From Leptospira saintgironsiae (GTDB lineage: Bacteria; Spirochaetota; Leptospiria; Leptospirales; Leptospiraceae), in assembly GCF_002811765.1 (NCBI RefSeq), contig NZ_NPDR01000001.1:744001-808000 (forward strand): a stretch of 64,000 nucleotides of DNA, in the 5' to 3' direction. The notes beneath the pieces were generated by a model. It was not told the origin of the DNA, did not search any database, and worked only from the letters and a program-made list of their open reading frames with translations. Position numbers and translations under genes: made by a program. Below, piece after piece: positions 18,271 through 26,521 of this stretch (its first letter is position 1; each line of letters begins with the position of its first letter).

Positions 18271-20646
18271 GTGGATACCGGTATCTCCATATCTTATCTT
18301 CCCATTCCTATCGGTATCGTTTTATGTTTTTGGTGGGGACCGGCACGTACATTACCCGCTCTTTATGCAAACGCATTGTTCAATGCTAATCTCTGGGGAC
18401 TTCATGATGTAGATAAATATCCTATCTATTCTCTTTGGGAAGTTCTGGCAGTGGGAATTTCTTGGTTCTTTTTTATTAAATGGAGAAAGGGAAAAGTTTG
18501 GATACCTGATCTAAGAGAAACAGTACGATTTTTACTTTGGGTAGCCTTCCCCGCGGCAATATGTAATGGGTTTTTAGTGGCAGAAGGTCTCGTCTTATTC
18601 GGAGATCTTTCTCAGGATAAGTTGCTCGTATCTTCTTTGCAGGGAATGAGCGCCACGTTATTCGACACATTAAGCGTTTCAGTTCCGATCTTATTATGGG
18701 TAACTCCTTGGATGGAGCTTAAGGGGTGGGCAAGAACAGAAGGCGCCTGGGAAAATAGAGAAACAAGCTGGGACAGAAGCAGGCTTAAAAATCTAAAACC
18801 AAGAAAGATCGCAGAAATTATCTCTGTATTTTTACTCTGCGGAGTTTTCGGTGCAATTATCCCTACTTTAGAATATTGGTTCGTATTTGCGTTATTCGTT
18901 CTTTGGGCCGCATTAAGATATGGTATCACAATGGCCCTTACCGCAAATATTTGGGTGCAGATAGTCACCTTGGTATTTCCTGTATTATTTGGCCGGTCAG
19001 AACATTACCAATGGTTTAAAGACGATAAAGAACTTATCTTTTTAGTAAACTTGGGGATCTTATGCGTGGTTGCTTTGATCACAGGAAGGGCAACGAGCGA
19101 TTCCAGAAAAGAGTTACAAAAAAGAAGAAGGATAGAAGGTAAACTTCTACAAAGCCGAGAACAATACCGAAAATTTTTCGAAGAAAACCTTTCTGCAAAT
19201 TTTATCACAGATAGTTCCGGAAATATTTTAGCTGCCAATTCTTCTTTTCTGAAGATGTTCGGACTCGAAACACAAACAGAAGTTTCTCTCAAGAACTTTG
19301 CAGATCTTTTTCCTTCTTATGATGATTATTCGTTCTTCTTACAAAAAATACAGATCAGTTCGACATTGGGAACTCACGAAGAATTTTTTCAAGACAAGAA
19401 TGGACTTCCTATCCATACGACTGGAAATTATTTCGCTACATTTACTAAATCAGGAAGTATAGATTCTATCAGAGGATATCTATTGGATGATACTCTTCGT
19501 CGTAAGTTAGAAAATCAGCTAATAGAATCCAAAAAATTAGAAACGATCGGGACATTAGCGGGAGGGATCGCTCACGATTTTAATAATATTCTACAAATCA
19601 TTTCCGGATACGCGACCAGAATACAATTGGAATCTTCCAAATTCGCTTCACTTACGGACATGTCCCGTTCGATTAATGCTGCTGCAGCGAGAGGTGCAAT
19701 TATAGTTCGGAGACTTCTTTCCTTAGCTAGAAAAGGAGGAGGCGGATTCAAGACGATCTTTGCAGATCAATTGATAAATGAAACGGTAGATCTATTAGTT
19801 CCTACATTCTCTGAAAAAATTAAATTTATTAAAGAATGTAAAGAAGGACTTCCTACAATATTGGGAGATTATTCACAGCTGGAGCAGGTGCTTATCAATC
19901 TTTGTCTAAATGCAAGAGATGCACTTCCTGACGGAGGAGAGATCTCTATACGTGCATTTGGAGTACAAGGCGCCAATATTAGAGAATCTTTTCCACTTTC
20001 AGAACCAGCAGAATATCTTTGTATAGAAATTTCAGATAATGGAGAAGGAATGAGTGAAGAGACTCGAAAAAGGATCTTCGAACCATTTTTCACTACAAAA
20101 ACCAAAACACAAGGAAGTGGACTAGGAATGTCCATGGTCTATGGGATCATGCAAAACCATGAAGGAATGGTGCAGGTAAGTTCCCAATTAGGAATGGGCA
20201 CGAGTATTCGATTATTCTTCCCAGTAGCAAAAACCAGAACTTCTCAATTGATAGAAAGTTCAGGAAAAGTTTCTCAAACTTCTACCGGCATTATGTTAAT
20301 AGTGGAAGAATCACCTTACTTGTCTGAGATCTTGCAAGACCAAATGTTGGCTTTAGGTTTCAGATTGATCAGTGCAGATAGCGCTAAAAAGGCTCAAGAA
20401 ATATTAAATAAGTTTAAATCAAATACAGTTTTAACAGTGGTAGATCTGGATTTCGAAAATCTTTCTTCTTTGGGATTTTTGGAAACAATCAAGAAAGAAT
20501 GTCCAGAACTGAAAATTTTTGTCTCTGGAACAGATTTCGGAAAGGAAATTAAGGAAAAACTTTCCGCACTTGGAATTAACGATCTTCTAGAGAAACCCTA
20601 TAAGATTAGGGACCTGATCGAATTCTTTTACACGAAAAGTTTTTAG
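18271..20646 (+). CDS. MASE1-PAS sensor histidine kinase with C-terminal receiver domain
   Basis: This is a 791-residue hybrid kinase from the first normal start, GTG 18271. Residues 1-250 hold a multi-helix MASE1-like membrane sensor. A PAS domain follows at about 290-400, then HisKA with phospho-acceptor His 435 in GGIAHDFNNILQII. The HATPase domain has NLCLNARDALPDGG (N box), ISDNGEGM (G1) and GSGLGMSMVYGI (G2). A receiver-like domain covers 675-791 (Asp near 725 in VVDLDFENL, Lys in LEKPYK). The open frame continues upstream to about 18100 and encodes another hydrophobic helix, so the true start may be the CTG at 18139. It probably senses a signal at the inner membrane. No separate response regulator adjoins it. 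Confidence 0.88.
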   Translation: MDTGISISYLPIPIGIVLCFWWGPARTLPALYANALFNANLWGLHDVDKYPIYSLWEVLAVGISWFFFIKWRKGKVWIPDLRETVRFLLWVAFPAAICNGFLVAEGLVLFGDLSQDKLLVSSLQGMSATLFDTLSVSVPILLWVTPWMELKGWARTEGAWENRETSWDRSRLKNLKPRKIAEIISVFLLCGVFGAIIPTLEYWFVFALFVLWAALRYGITMALTANIWVQIVTLVFPVLFGRSEHYQWFKDDKELIFLVNLGILCVVALITGRATSDSRKELQKRRRIEGKLLQSREQYRKFFEENLSANFITDSSGNILAANSSFLKMFGLETQTEVSLKNFADLFPSYDDYSFFLQKIQISSTLGTHEEFFQDKNGLPIHTTGNYFATFTKSGSIDSIRGYLLDDTLRRKLENQLIESKKLETIGTLAGGIAHDFNNILQIISGYATRIQLESSKFASLTDMSRSINAAAARGAIIVRRLLSLARKGGGGFKTIFADQLINETVDLLVPTFSEKIKFIKECKEGLPTILGDYSQLEQVLINLCLNARDALPDGGEISIRAFGVQGANIRESFPLSEPAEYLCIEISDNGEGMSEETRKRIFEPFFTTKTKTQGSGLGMSMVYGIMQNHEGMVQVSSQLGMGTSIRLFFPVAKTRTSQLIESSGKVSQTSTGIMLIVEESPYLSEILQDQMLALGFRLISADSAKKAQEILNKFKSNTVLTVVDLDFENLSSLGFLETIKKECPELKIFVSGTDFGKEIKEKLSALGINDLLEKPYKIRDLIEFFYTKSF

Positions 20647-20647
20647 A

Positions 20648-21691
20648 TTAGGCTGCTTTCTTTTCTTTCACATTTGCATTCTTAAAGAAAAATGCAAAAC
20701 CCTGCACTAAATCATAGATCGCAGGTAACTGAGCCAAAGAAATTCCAACATCACCATGAGAGATCAAAGGTGTTAGCACCAAGTTGGATTTTTTGTTAGG
20801 AAGATTTTCTTTTAAGATCATAGCTTCTTTTGCAGGAACTACATTGTCTCCTAAACCATGAACGATAGAAACATGGCAATCTAAAAGATGAAGTTTATCT
20901 TTTACTTGTAATTCTTGTAAGAATGAACTTTGAGATCCTGCATTTGCTACGATCTCTTTCCAGATTTTTTCTCTGAAACTTTTATCTTCTCTAAGTTTTA
21001 AGAATACTTCTTTGTTTTCAGCGCTGATATTTTCTAAAACAGTAGGAAGTTCCAAAGTTTCTCTGGAAAAACTTCCATCTAAAACGCATGCCTTTAAAGC
21101 AAATTCCAACTCTTGGTTATCAGATTTGAGAGCGAACCTTACGAAATTATAAAGAAGGATCATTCTTCCGTATTCGTCTCCCTCGTCAGAAGTCATCACA
21201 TAATCCAAAGTGGATTGAACATCACAATAAGCACCAATTGTAAGAATGGAAGAGATCTTTTTTCCAACTTCAGGATCAGAAGCAGCAATGAGTCCCATAC
21301 TTCCAGAAAAGGAAGGAGCAATATAAGAAAGTTTTTGGTCCTGACAATATTCTTTATTGGAAGAGATATGAAGTATAAGTTCTTTTATTTTTTCTACTGT
21401 CTCTTTTTTAATTCGGAACTGAGTAACTTCTACCATCAAAGGAGAAATAACAGTGTATCCTACTGCTGCAGCAGATTTACAAACTGCTGCGAATCTTGGG
21501 TCTTTATTTCCTAAATAAGCTAAGCCATTTACTGCCAAAATGGTTCCGCAGGATTTTCCTTTCGGAGTGTAAAGAATCGCAGGAATTTCAAATTTATCCG
21601 TTCTAATTGTTATCTCTTGTTCTGAGACTTTAGGAGGAGTAGGTAATTGGCAATGAAGGGCAAACTTGGCAGCCTTCCAGAAATATTTCAT
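20648..21691 (-). CDS. Alpha/beta hydrolase
   Basis: This is a 347-residue protein from the ATG at 21691; an in-frame TTG at 21703 would add four residues. The nucleophile elbow is probably PSFSGSMG. The family Asp is in HGLGDNVVPAKEA and the His in ISHGDVG, giving a Ser-Asp-His triad. The strand order before the elbow (GTILAVNGLAYLGNKDPR) fits dienelactone-hydrolase-like or esterase enzymes. The substrate is unknown. No signal peptide is seen, so it is probably cytoplasmic. Its stop is one base from that of the convergent kinase gene. Confidence 0.8.
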   Translation of the reverse strand: MKYFWKAAKFALHCQLPTPPKVSEQEITIRTDKFEIPAILYTPKGKSCGTILAVNGLAYLGNKDPRFAAVCKSAAAVGYTVISPLMVEVTQFRIKKETVEKIKELILHISSNKEYCQDQKLSYIAPSFSGSMGLIAASDPEVGKKISSILTIGAYCDVQSTLDYVMTSDEGDEYGRMILLYNFVRFALKSDNQELEFALKACVLDGSFSRETLELPTVLENISAENKEVFLKLREDKSFREKIWKEIVANAGSQSSFLQELQVKDKLHLLDCHVSIVHGLGDNVVPAKEAMILKENLPNKKSNLVLTPLISHGDVGISLAQLPAIYDLVQGFAFFFKNANVKEKKAA

Positions 21692-21748
21692 ATTTGTATC
21701 CAAACCCGAACTCGTTAAGATCGGATAACAATTTTATGACGATTTGAA

Positions 21749-21955
21749 ATGTCGTGGAATGGAGAATCCAAGTTCCGATGGATCATCAACTGGCCCTCTG
21801 GTAACCACTATTCCGCAAATCAATCGATCGAATTAGCAAATTCTACTTTGCAGACATTTTCACGAATCCCATTCTCCGAGAAAAAAATTCACATGATCAC
21901 ATTAGGGTATTCGAATGAAAAAAGAAAAAGGAAACAGAACCAAAATTCTGCCTGA
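21749..21955 (+). CDS. Candidate small protein upstream of the recombinase homologue
   Basis: A 68-residue frame begins with ATG at 21749 and overlaps the next gene by 41 bases. No good ribosome binding site is visible. The sequence is Trp-containing and polar (WNGESKFRWIINWPSG at the start) and ends in a basic tail encoded within the overlap. It could be a real small gene, a leader for the next gene, or non-coding. It fills what would otherwise be a 220-bp gap. Confidence 0.35.
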   Translation: MSWNGESKFRWIINWPSGNHYSANQSIELANSTLQTFSRIPFSEKKIHMITLGYSNEKRKRKQNQNSA

Positions 21956-22499
21956 GGACAATCCGGCCTTAAGCAAGGAAGAAATTCGGCTGCTTCTAAA
22001 CGCATCCAGGACTCACGAAAATCATTACCTTTGGTTTAGGATGTTATATTCTTTCGGACTCCAGCTTTCCGAATTGGTCTCCCTAAAGGTGGAAGATTTG
22101 GATTGGTCCCATCATAAAATATTGATCCATCATTCCCAAACCTTAAACCCCAGAAATCCTTCCATTCCATATTCTTTACGGAGGGATCTTTGGTTTATTT
22201 CTCAGGGCAAACAGGGAGATGATTTTTTGTTTTCTGGCAGAATGGGCAAACTTCGTCCCAGGACTGTTCAAAAAATGTTTTCTAAGCTAGAAGAAATGAC
22301 GGGTCTGACAATTTCAGTTTTTAGATTGAGGAGAAGTTTAGCTTCTCACCTGATCGAAGCTGGCTGGGACCTGGAAAGTATCCAAGAACAGTTGGGGCTT
22401 TCTTCCCAAAAATCCCTGAAAGATTTGCTTGGGCAGAAACCTAAGCAGGCTTCGCTCAAAAAATTTCCATTGGAGGAAATTAACGGATCAGCGGCATAA
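21915..22499 (+). CDS. Degenerate tyrosine recombinase (XerC/D-like catalytic domain)
   Basis: This 194-residue protein resembles only the catalytic domain of Xer recombinases; the core-binding SAM-like domain is absent. Landmarks are SKEEIRLLLNAS, FGLQLSELVSLKVEDLDW and VFRLRRSLASHLIEAGWDLESIQEQLGLSS. Compared with XerC, the first Arg (in GLRxSEL) is Gln, the His of HxLRH is Phe, the second His is Arg, and the C-terminal Tyr region reads SLKDLLGQ without Tyr. It is therefore unlikely to cut DNA. AGGG lies seven bases before the ATG. No att sites or mobile genes surround it. It may be a DNA-binding relic or a domesticated structural protein. Confidence 0.78.
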   Translation: MKKEKGNRTKILPEDNPALSKEEIRLLLNASRTHENHYLWFRMLYSFGLQLSELVSLKVEDLDWSHHKILIHHSQTLNPRNPSIPYSLRRDLWFISQGKQGDDFLFSGRMGKLRPRTVQKMFSKLEEMTGLTISVFRLRRSLASHLIEAGWDLESIQEQLGLSSQKSLKDLLGQKPKQASLKKFPLEEINGSAA

Positions 22500-22537
22500 T
22501 ATTCAAAATTTAGGATTTTCCAACTAGAGGAGAATAG

Positions 22538-22618
22538 ATGAGATGGGAAAAAATTCTTGTAAAACCCCATTTCCTCACTATTTTAGTCTACGGCGAACTT
22601 TCCGTTCCCCTTTTGTAA
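22538..22618 (+). CDS. Candidate 26-residue leader peptide
   Basis: An ATG at 22538 has AGGAG five bases upstream, a better ribosome binding site than most large genes here. It encodes 26 residues (MRWEKILVKPH then a hydrophobic FLTILVYGELSVPLL) and stops 19 bases before the STAS gene start. It could be a small membrane peptide or a translational leader for the next gene. Support is the ribosome binding site and position only. Confidence 0.35.
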   Translation: MRWEKILVKPHFLTILVYGELSVPLL

Positions 22619-22637
22619 CTAAAAAAGGAAATTTTCT

Positions 22638-23015
22638 TTGTCGGAATATGATCTTATGGATCGTCGCTCGGAGCCTAGCTTGGAAATTAAAACGAAAAAA
22701 GTAGGGAAACACACCCTAGTTCAATTAGATGGCAGGCTGGATATCACACATTCGGACGAGGTAGAAGCAAAACTTCTAGACGATGTCCAAGCTGGAACTG
22801 GTGATATCGTTATTAACTTGCAAAATATTTCTTATATATCTTCTTCCGGGATCAGGATCTTTGTAGGAATGGTCCGGGAACTAGAAAAGCAGAATCGAAA
22901 ACTCAAACTTTGTAATATCACACCTAACGTTAAAAAAGTTTTCGACGTTGTGGAATTGCTGGATCTTTTCGAAGTCTACGAAACCGAACAAGAAGCATTA
23001 GCTACCTTAAAATAA
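22638..23015 (+). CDS. STAS-domain anti-sigma factor antagonist
   Basis: This 125-residue protein is of the SpoIIAA/RsbV type. It starts at a TTG with AAGGAA upstream. The STAS core runs from about residue 15 to 115. The phosphorylatable Ser lies in ISYISSSGIRIFVGMV, and the preceding strand is VQLDGRLDITHSDEV. Such proteins switch partners with an anti-sigma kinase when dephosphorylated. No kinase or phosphatase partner adjoins it, though the ATPase-HDOD protein at 29.8 kb has a kinase-like ATPase domain. It is followed after 22 bp by a glycosyltransferase gene. Confidence 0.93.
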   Translation: MSEYDLMDRRSEPSLEIKTKKVGKHTLVQLDGRLDITHSDEVEAKLLDDVQAGTGDIVINLQNISYISSSGIRIFVGMVRELEKQNRKLKLCNITPNVKKVFDVVELLDLFEVYETEQEALATLK

Positions 23016-23037
23016 TCAGCCGGGGGCACTTTGTATC

Positions 23038-24534
23038 ATGGGTTCCCCCGCTAGCACAGAAGACCGATCTTCCGAAATTTACGGACTCATCGGTCTTTTC
23101 TTTTTATCCATACTTTCACTTTTAATATTTAGGATCTCCGGGTTGGAGTTCCCACCTGTATGGCCTGACGAGGTTTTATTCTATTCTCCTTCCTTAGATT
23201 TTGCAAAGAACGGACTCTTCCGCACTGATGTGCTTGACGGTTTAGTAAAAGGAATGGAGACCAAAACACTTTGGATGCCTCCAGTTTTCTTTTTATTAAA
23301 TGGTTGGGTTCTAAAATTTTTGGGAGAAGGTCTCGAAGTCCTAAGATTATTCGCTGCGATCTTATCTATTGCGAGTATCTGGATATTTTGGTTTATACTG
23401 AAAACATTCGATTATTCTCCAATCGCAAGACTGGGCGCTTCTTTACTTTTATTCACTGATCTATTGTTCCTAAGAGTTGGTTGGACTGCAAGAATGGAAG
23501 CGCTTTGTTTGTTTTGGGCACTTCTATCTTTACTAGTACTTGCAAGAAAAGCAAAATGGAAGGGAGAAATTCCTCTCCAACAATACGAGGCATTCTTATC
23601 CGGATTCTTTTTAGGGATCTCATTTTTGTCACATCCATTCGGCGCAATTTTTGGGGTGCCTGCATTACTTTTGATCCACCAGGCAAAAGCATGGAAGGTA
23701 TGGATGTTTTGGTTGGGTGGTGCATTGCCAATACTTGCTTGGGGAATTTGGATCCATCCAGATTGGGGAATTTTTTTCTATCAATTCGGTGCGCAGTTCG
23801 GACGTAAAAAAGATTTATTCCAATCTTTCTCACCAATTACAAAGATCAAAGTTCTATTGGGTGGATATGAATCTCCAGGACTCAGATTATTCTTTTATCT
23901 TGCATTAGCTTACGGACTTTGGGTTGTAAGAGGAGAAATTAAAGATAAACCTAAGTCTGCGTTCTTCTTCTCTGTTTGGACAGTTTCTATCCTATTCTTT
24001 TTGATCTTATCCACTGAATATTATTATGTAATGTATTTGTGTATCCCTTTGTCTGCTCTCGGAGGATTCTTTTTCGAAAGGATCAGAAGTAGAAGGGTAC
24101 AATTTATCGCAGCTATATTAGTATTTTCAAATATTGCAATTTTAGTGAATGCTTATAAAAGAATAGGTTTTGGAAATCCTGAATTCGATCTGAAAGATAG
24201 ATTTTACGAGGTTTTAGGGCCGGAATTAAAGGGTTCTAAAAAACTGTATCTGCAGGCGATTCCTGATCCTTATTTCCATATTCGAAAAGAATATCCGAAT
24301 CTAAAGGTTCTTGAATTTATTCCTGGAGAACTTCCTATTCCGAAAGAAGATTTTATCCAGTCCCTAGATTCAATCGATACATTCGTATTTTCGGATCGCC
24401 AGAAAAGAAATGAATTCGTTCAGTCTTATTTAGAAGAGAATTCTTCCAAGTTCAGAAAATTCAAAATTACTGCAGAACCTTCTACACTTAGAAAAGTAGC
24501 AAATGTAGAAGCTGAAGTATATCGCAGAAGATAA
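23038..24534 (+). CDS. GT-C fold membrane glycosyltransferase
   Basis: This 498-residue inner-membrane protein has about 11 hydrophobic segments in residues 15-370 and a soluble C-terminal tail. The acidic pair in the first periplasmic loop (FPPVWPDEVLFYSP) matches the catalytic DE motif of ArnT/PMT-like enzymes that use polyprenyl-phosphate sugars. It probably decorates a lipid or surface glycan with a sugar; donor and acceptor are unknown. The start is an ATG. It converges on a thioesterase gene with no bases between the stop codons (TAATTA). Confidence 0.8.
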   Translation: MGSPASTEDRSSEIYGLIGLFFLSILSLLIFRISGLEFPPVWPDEVLFYSPSLDFAKNGLFRTDVLDGLVKGMETKTLWMPPVFFLLNGWVLKFLGEGLEVLRLFAAILSIASIWIFWFILKTFDYSPIARLGASLLLFTDLLFLRVGWTARMEALCLFWALLSLLVLARKAKWKGEIPLQQYEAFLSGFFLGISFLSHPFGAIFGVPALLLIHQAKAWKVWMFWLGGALPILAWGIWIHPDWGIFFYQFGAQFGRKKDLFQSFSPITKIKVLLGGYESPGLRLFFYLALAYGLWVVRGEIKDKPKSAFFFSVWTVSILFFLILSTEYYYVMYLCIPLSALGGFFFERIRSRRVQFIAAILVFSNIAILVNAYKRIGFGNPEFDLKDRFYEVLGPELKGSKKLYLQAIPDPYFHIRKEYPNLKVLEFIPGELPIPKEDFIQSLDSIDTFVFSDRQKRNEFVQSYLEENSSKFRKFKITAEPSTLRKVANVEAEVYRRR

Positions 24535-25032
24535 TTAAACTTTTCCGTTATCCTTGATCTTTTTAACAAGGTTTCGATTTGCCTCTTGTCTCAAGATCGC
24601 GTTTTCGTATCTTCTTGTCTCTGTTTCCGTTTCTGGTTTTATTTTAGGAATTGGGCAGGGCTTCTTATTCTCATCCAATGCAACGAATGTGAGATACGCA
24701 GTTGTTGCCCGAGTTACTATCCCTGTATAAGGATTTTCTTTAGAGACTTGGACACCGATCTCCATAGATGATCTTCCTGCATAATTTGCAGAAGCCTTTA
24801 AGATTACATGATCCCCCAAAGAAATCGGTTCCAGAAAATTCAGTTTATCTACACTTGCAGTAACTGCTTCCCTTCCACAATGTCTTTGGGCGACCATTAC
24901 GGCGATCGAGTCTATCCAAGACATTAAGGTCCCTCCGAAGAGGGTTCCATAATGATTGGTATGGTCGGGCATAACTATATGCCTGGTTTCCACTGCGGAT
25001 TGTTTTGGTGTTTTTACAATTTCTTCCGACAT
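24535..25032 (-). CDS. Hot-dog acyl-CoA thioesterase
   Basis: This 165-residue cytoplasmic enzyme cleaves acyl-CoA thioesters. The hot-dog helix motif NHYGTLFGGTLMSWIDSIA contains the Asn/Gly/Asp pattern of the YciA/BFIT acyl-CoA hydrolase group, followed by ASVDKLNFLEPISLGDHV. The charged C-terminal tail (residues 135-165) is helical. The substrate chain length cannot be told. The start is an ATG. It lies 35 bp downstream of the paraoxonase-like lipoprotein gene on the same strand. Confidence 0.92.
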   Translation of the reverse strand: MSEEIVKTPKQSAVETRHIVMPDHTNHYGTLFGGTLMSWIDSIAVMVAQRHCGREAVTASVDKLNFLEPISLGDHVILKASANYAGRSSMEIGVQVSKENPYTGIVTRATTAYLTFVALDENKKPCPIPKIKPETETETRRYENAILRQEANRNLVKKIKDNGKV

Positions 25033-25067
25033 CTATGGTTTAGACTAACAACCCTAGTATTACGTTC

Positions 25068-26108
25068 TTATAATTGGCATTGCAGAATAAAATCGTTGAA
25101 TACTTGAGCGATATAAACTCTTTCCTTATACGAAAGTGCAGTACTTCCTGCAGAGATCAATTCACCAGAGTTAGAAAAAATTTCTCTAATAGAATCGTCC
25201 GGAGAAATCGTAAATATCTTGGTAGGAGAATGAGCTTCTCCGTTGCTTGCATGTTTTAGGAATTTCATTACAGACGGGTGAGTTACAGTAAAGATCGTTC
25301 CTTTTTCGTCTATTTCCAGATTGTCCGGTCCACTTCCGAGTAGGATCGATTTAGGTTCTCCTAATACGATTTTACCGTTCTCTCTTTTGATATCGAATTT
25401 TAAAACAGTACCTTCGTTAAACGCAGATCTATATAAAACTTCTTTTCCATCCGGTCTTTTTACATAAAGGATCCCATTCCCCAAAGAGATTGAATTGCCC
25501 AGAGAAGACCAAGACTTTCCGTCGTAGTAAGCGATCTCAGAACGTTTCATTCTGAAAAGATCATGGAATAGATAGAGCATAAATCCTCCTTCTCCATGAT
25601 CATTAGAAACAAAAATTTCATTTTCAGAAGCGACTGACAGATCATTAGGACTTGTAACCAAAGGATCTTGTAGAGTTTGGATATGTTTCCATTTTCCAGC
25701 CTTTGCTTTTGCGGAAGGTTTTTCCGTTCTTTCAAAAACTTCTATAGAATGTTCTTTGTATAAAGTGATATGAGAGATCACATATAGCCTGTACTTTCCA
25801 TTTTGGTTTAAAAGACTCATCCCATGAGGTCTGAAATTTTTAGGATATTCTGTTTCCAGTAGTTTTGGTTCGAGTGTAGAAGAGTTCAGATCCAAAAAGT
25901 AGATCTTTCCTTCTTGGTCCTTGATCCTTCTTTCGTGGGAAGATACATACAGTAATCCTGCCTCTCTATCGATGGCTAAATCTTCCGGGCCGGGCATTCC
26001 TGAAATCTTGGAGCAGCCTTTTAATGGGATATCTTTGATATCTCCGGAACAATTACTGAAAAATAGGCCTAAAACGGCGAATACTAAGGGTAGAATGGAA
26101 ACTCGCAT
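25068..26108 (-). CDS. Paraoxonase/SMP-30-like propeller lipoprotein
   Basis: This is a 346-residue lipoprotein. Residues 1-19 form a signal peptide with a weak lipobox ending FFSNC, and Cys 20 is the likely anchor. The body reads as a six-bladed propeller: GPEDLAIDREAGLLYVSSHE, SPNDLSVASENEIFVSNDHG and GPDNLEIDEKGTIFTVTHP mirror the calcium-ligand strands of paraoxonases (SEDL, PND, DN). It may be a calcium-dependent lactonase or arylesterase in the periplasm. Catalytic His residues were not verified. It is divergent from the phasin-like gene. Confidence 0.83.
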   Translation of the reverse strand: MRVSILPLVFAVLGLFFSNCSGDIKDIPLKGCSKISGMPGPEDLAIDREAGLLYVSSHERRIKDQEGKIYFLDLNSSTLEPKLLETEYPKNFRPHGMSLLNQNGKYRLYVISHITLYKEHSIEVFERTEKPSAKAKAGKWKHIQTLQDPLVTSPNDLSVASENEIFVSNDHGEGGFMLYLFHDLFRMKRSEIAYYDGKSWSSLGNSISLGNGILYVKRPDGKEVLYRSAFNEGTVLKFDIKRENGKIVLGEPKSILLGSGPDNLEIDEKGTIFTVTHPSVMKFLKHASNGEAHSPTKIFTISPDDSIREIFSNSGELISAGSTALSYKERVYIAQVFNDFILQCQL

Positions 26109-26229
26109 GGGGTCCCAAGATCTGCCTTAAATCCGGCACTGGCAATCAGATTCAAGGCCCGAGTGGGAATTTTATTCTTGCAATTTTTGTGCAGTGCATA
26201 AAAATGGAGTTAAAAAGGAATAGCAAGGC

Positions 26230-26487
26230 ATGGACAACCAAAAACTAAACGATATAATCAATGCCGGAATTGGGGCCGTCCAGACTTCGAAAGAGATTTT
26301 CGATAAACTTCTCCAGGACTTAAACGACGGAAAGGAGAAGGTGGAGCAGAGATTCGACGAATTAAAAGCACAGGGAGAAAAAGACCTGAGCGATAATGCG
26401 TTGAAATTCAAAGTTCCTCTGGCTTGGGGAATCGTTAAAATTGAAGAAATTCGTGAGAATATCTTAAAACAATTTTTAAAGAAATGA
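26230..26487 (+). CDS. Small phasin-like coiled-coil protein
   Basis: This is an 85-residue, almost wholly helical protein. Residues 10-60 (GIGAVQTSKEIFDKLLQDLN, then GKEKVEQRFDELKAQGEKD) give a heptad pattern like proteins labelled phasin or PHA-granule-regulator related. Such proteins coat lipid or polymer granules or form coiled-coil bundles. The start is an ATG with AAGGA upstream. No polyhydroxyalkanoate synthase is in the window, so the granule role is only a family suggestion. Confidence 0.75.
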   Translation: MDNQKLNDIINAGIGAVQTSKEIFDKLLQDLNDGKEKVEQRFDELKAQGEKDLSDNALKFKVPLAWGIVKIEEIRENILKQFLKK

Positions 26488-26521
26488 TGGGCGGATTTTT
26501 CCCCTCGAATAGGAAACGATC

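Noticed and set aside
18207..18389. 60-residue plus-strand frame near the kinase start
   Set aside because: It overlaps the kinase coding region in another frame; the kinase frame gives a sensible membrane helix.
21915..22499. Integrase marking a genomic island
   Set aside because: No att-like repeats, tRNA target, transposase or phage genes are nearby, and the catalytic residues are missing.
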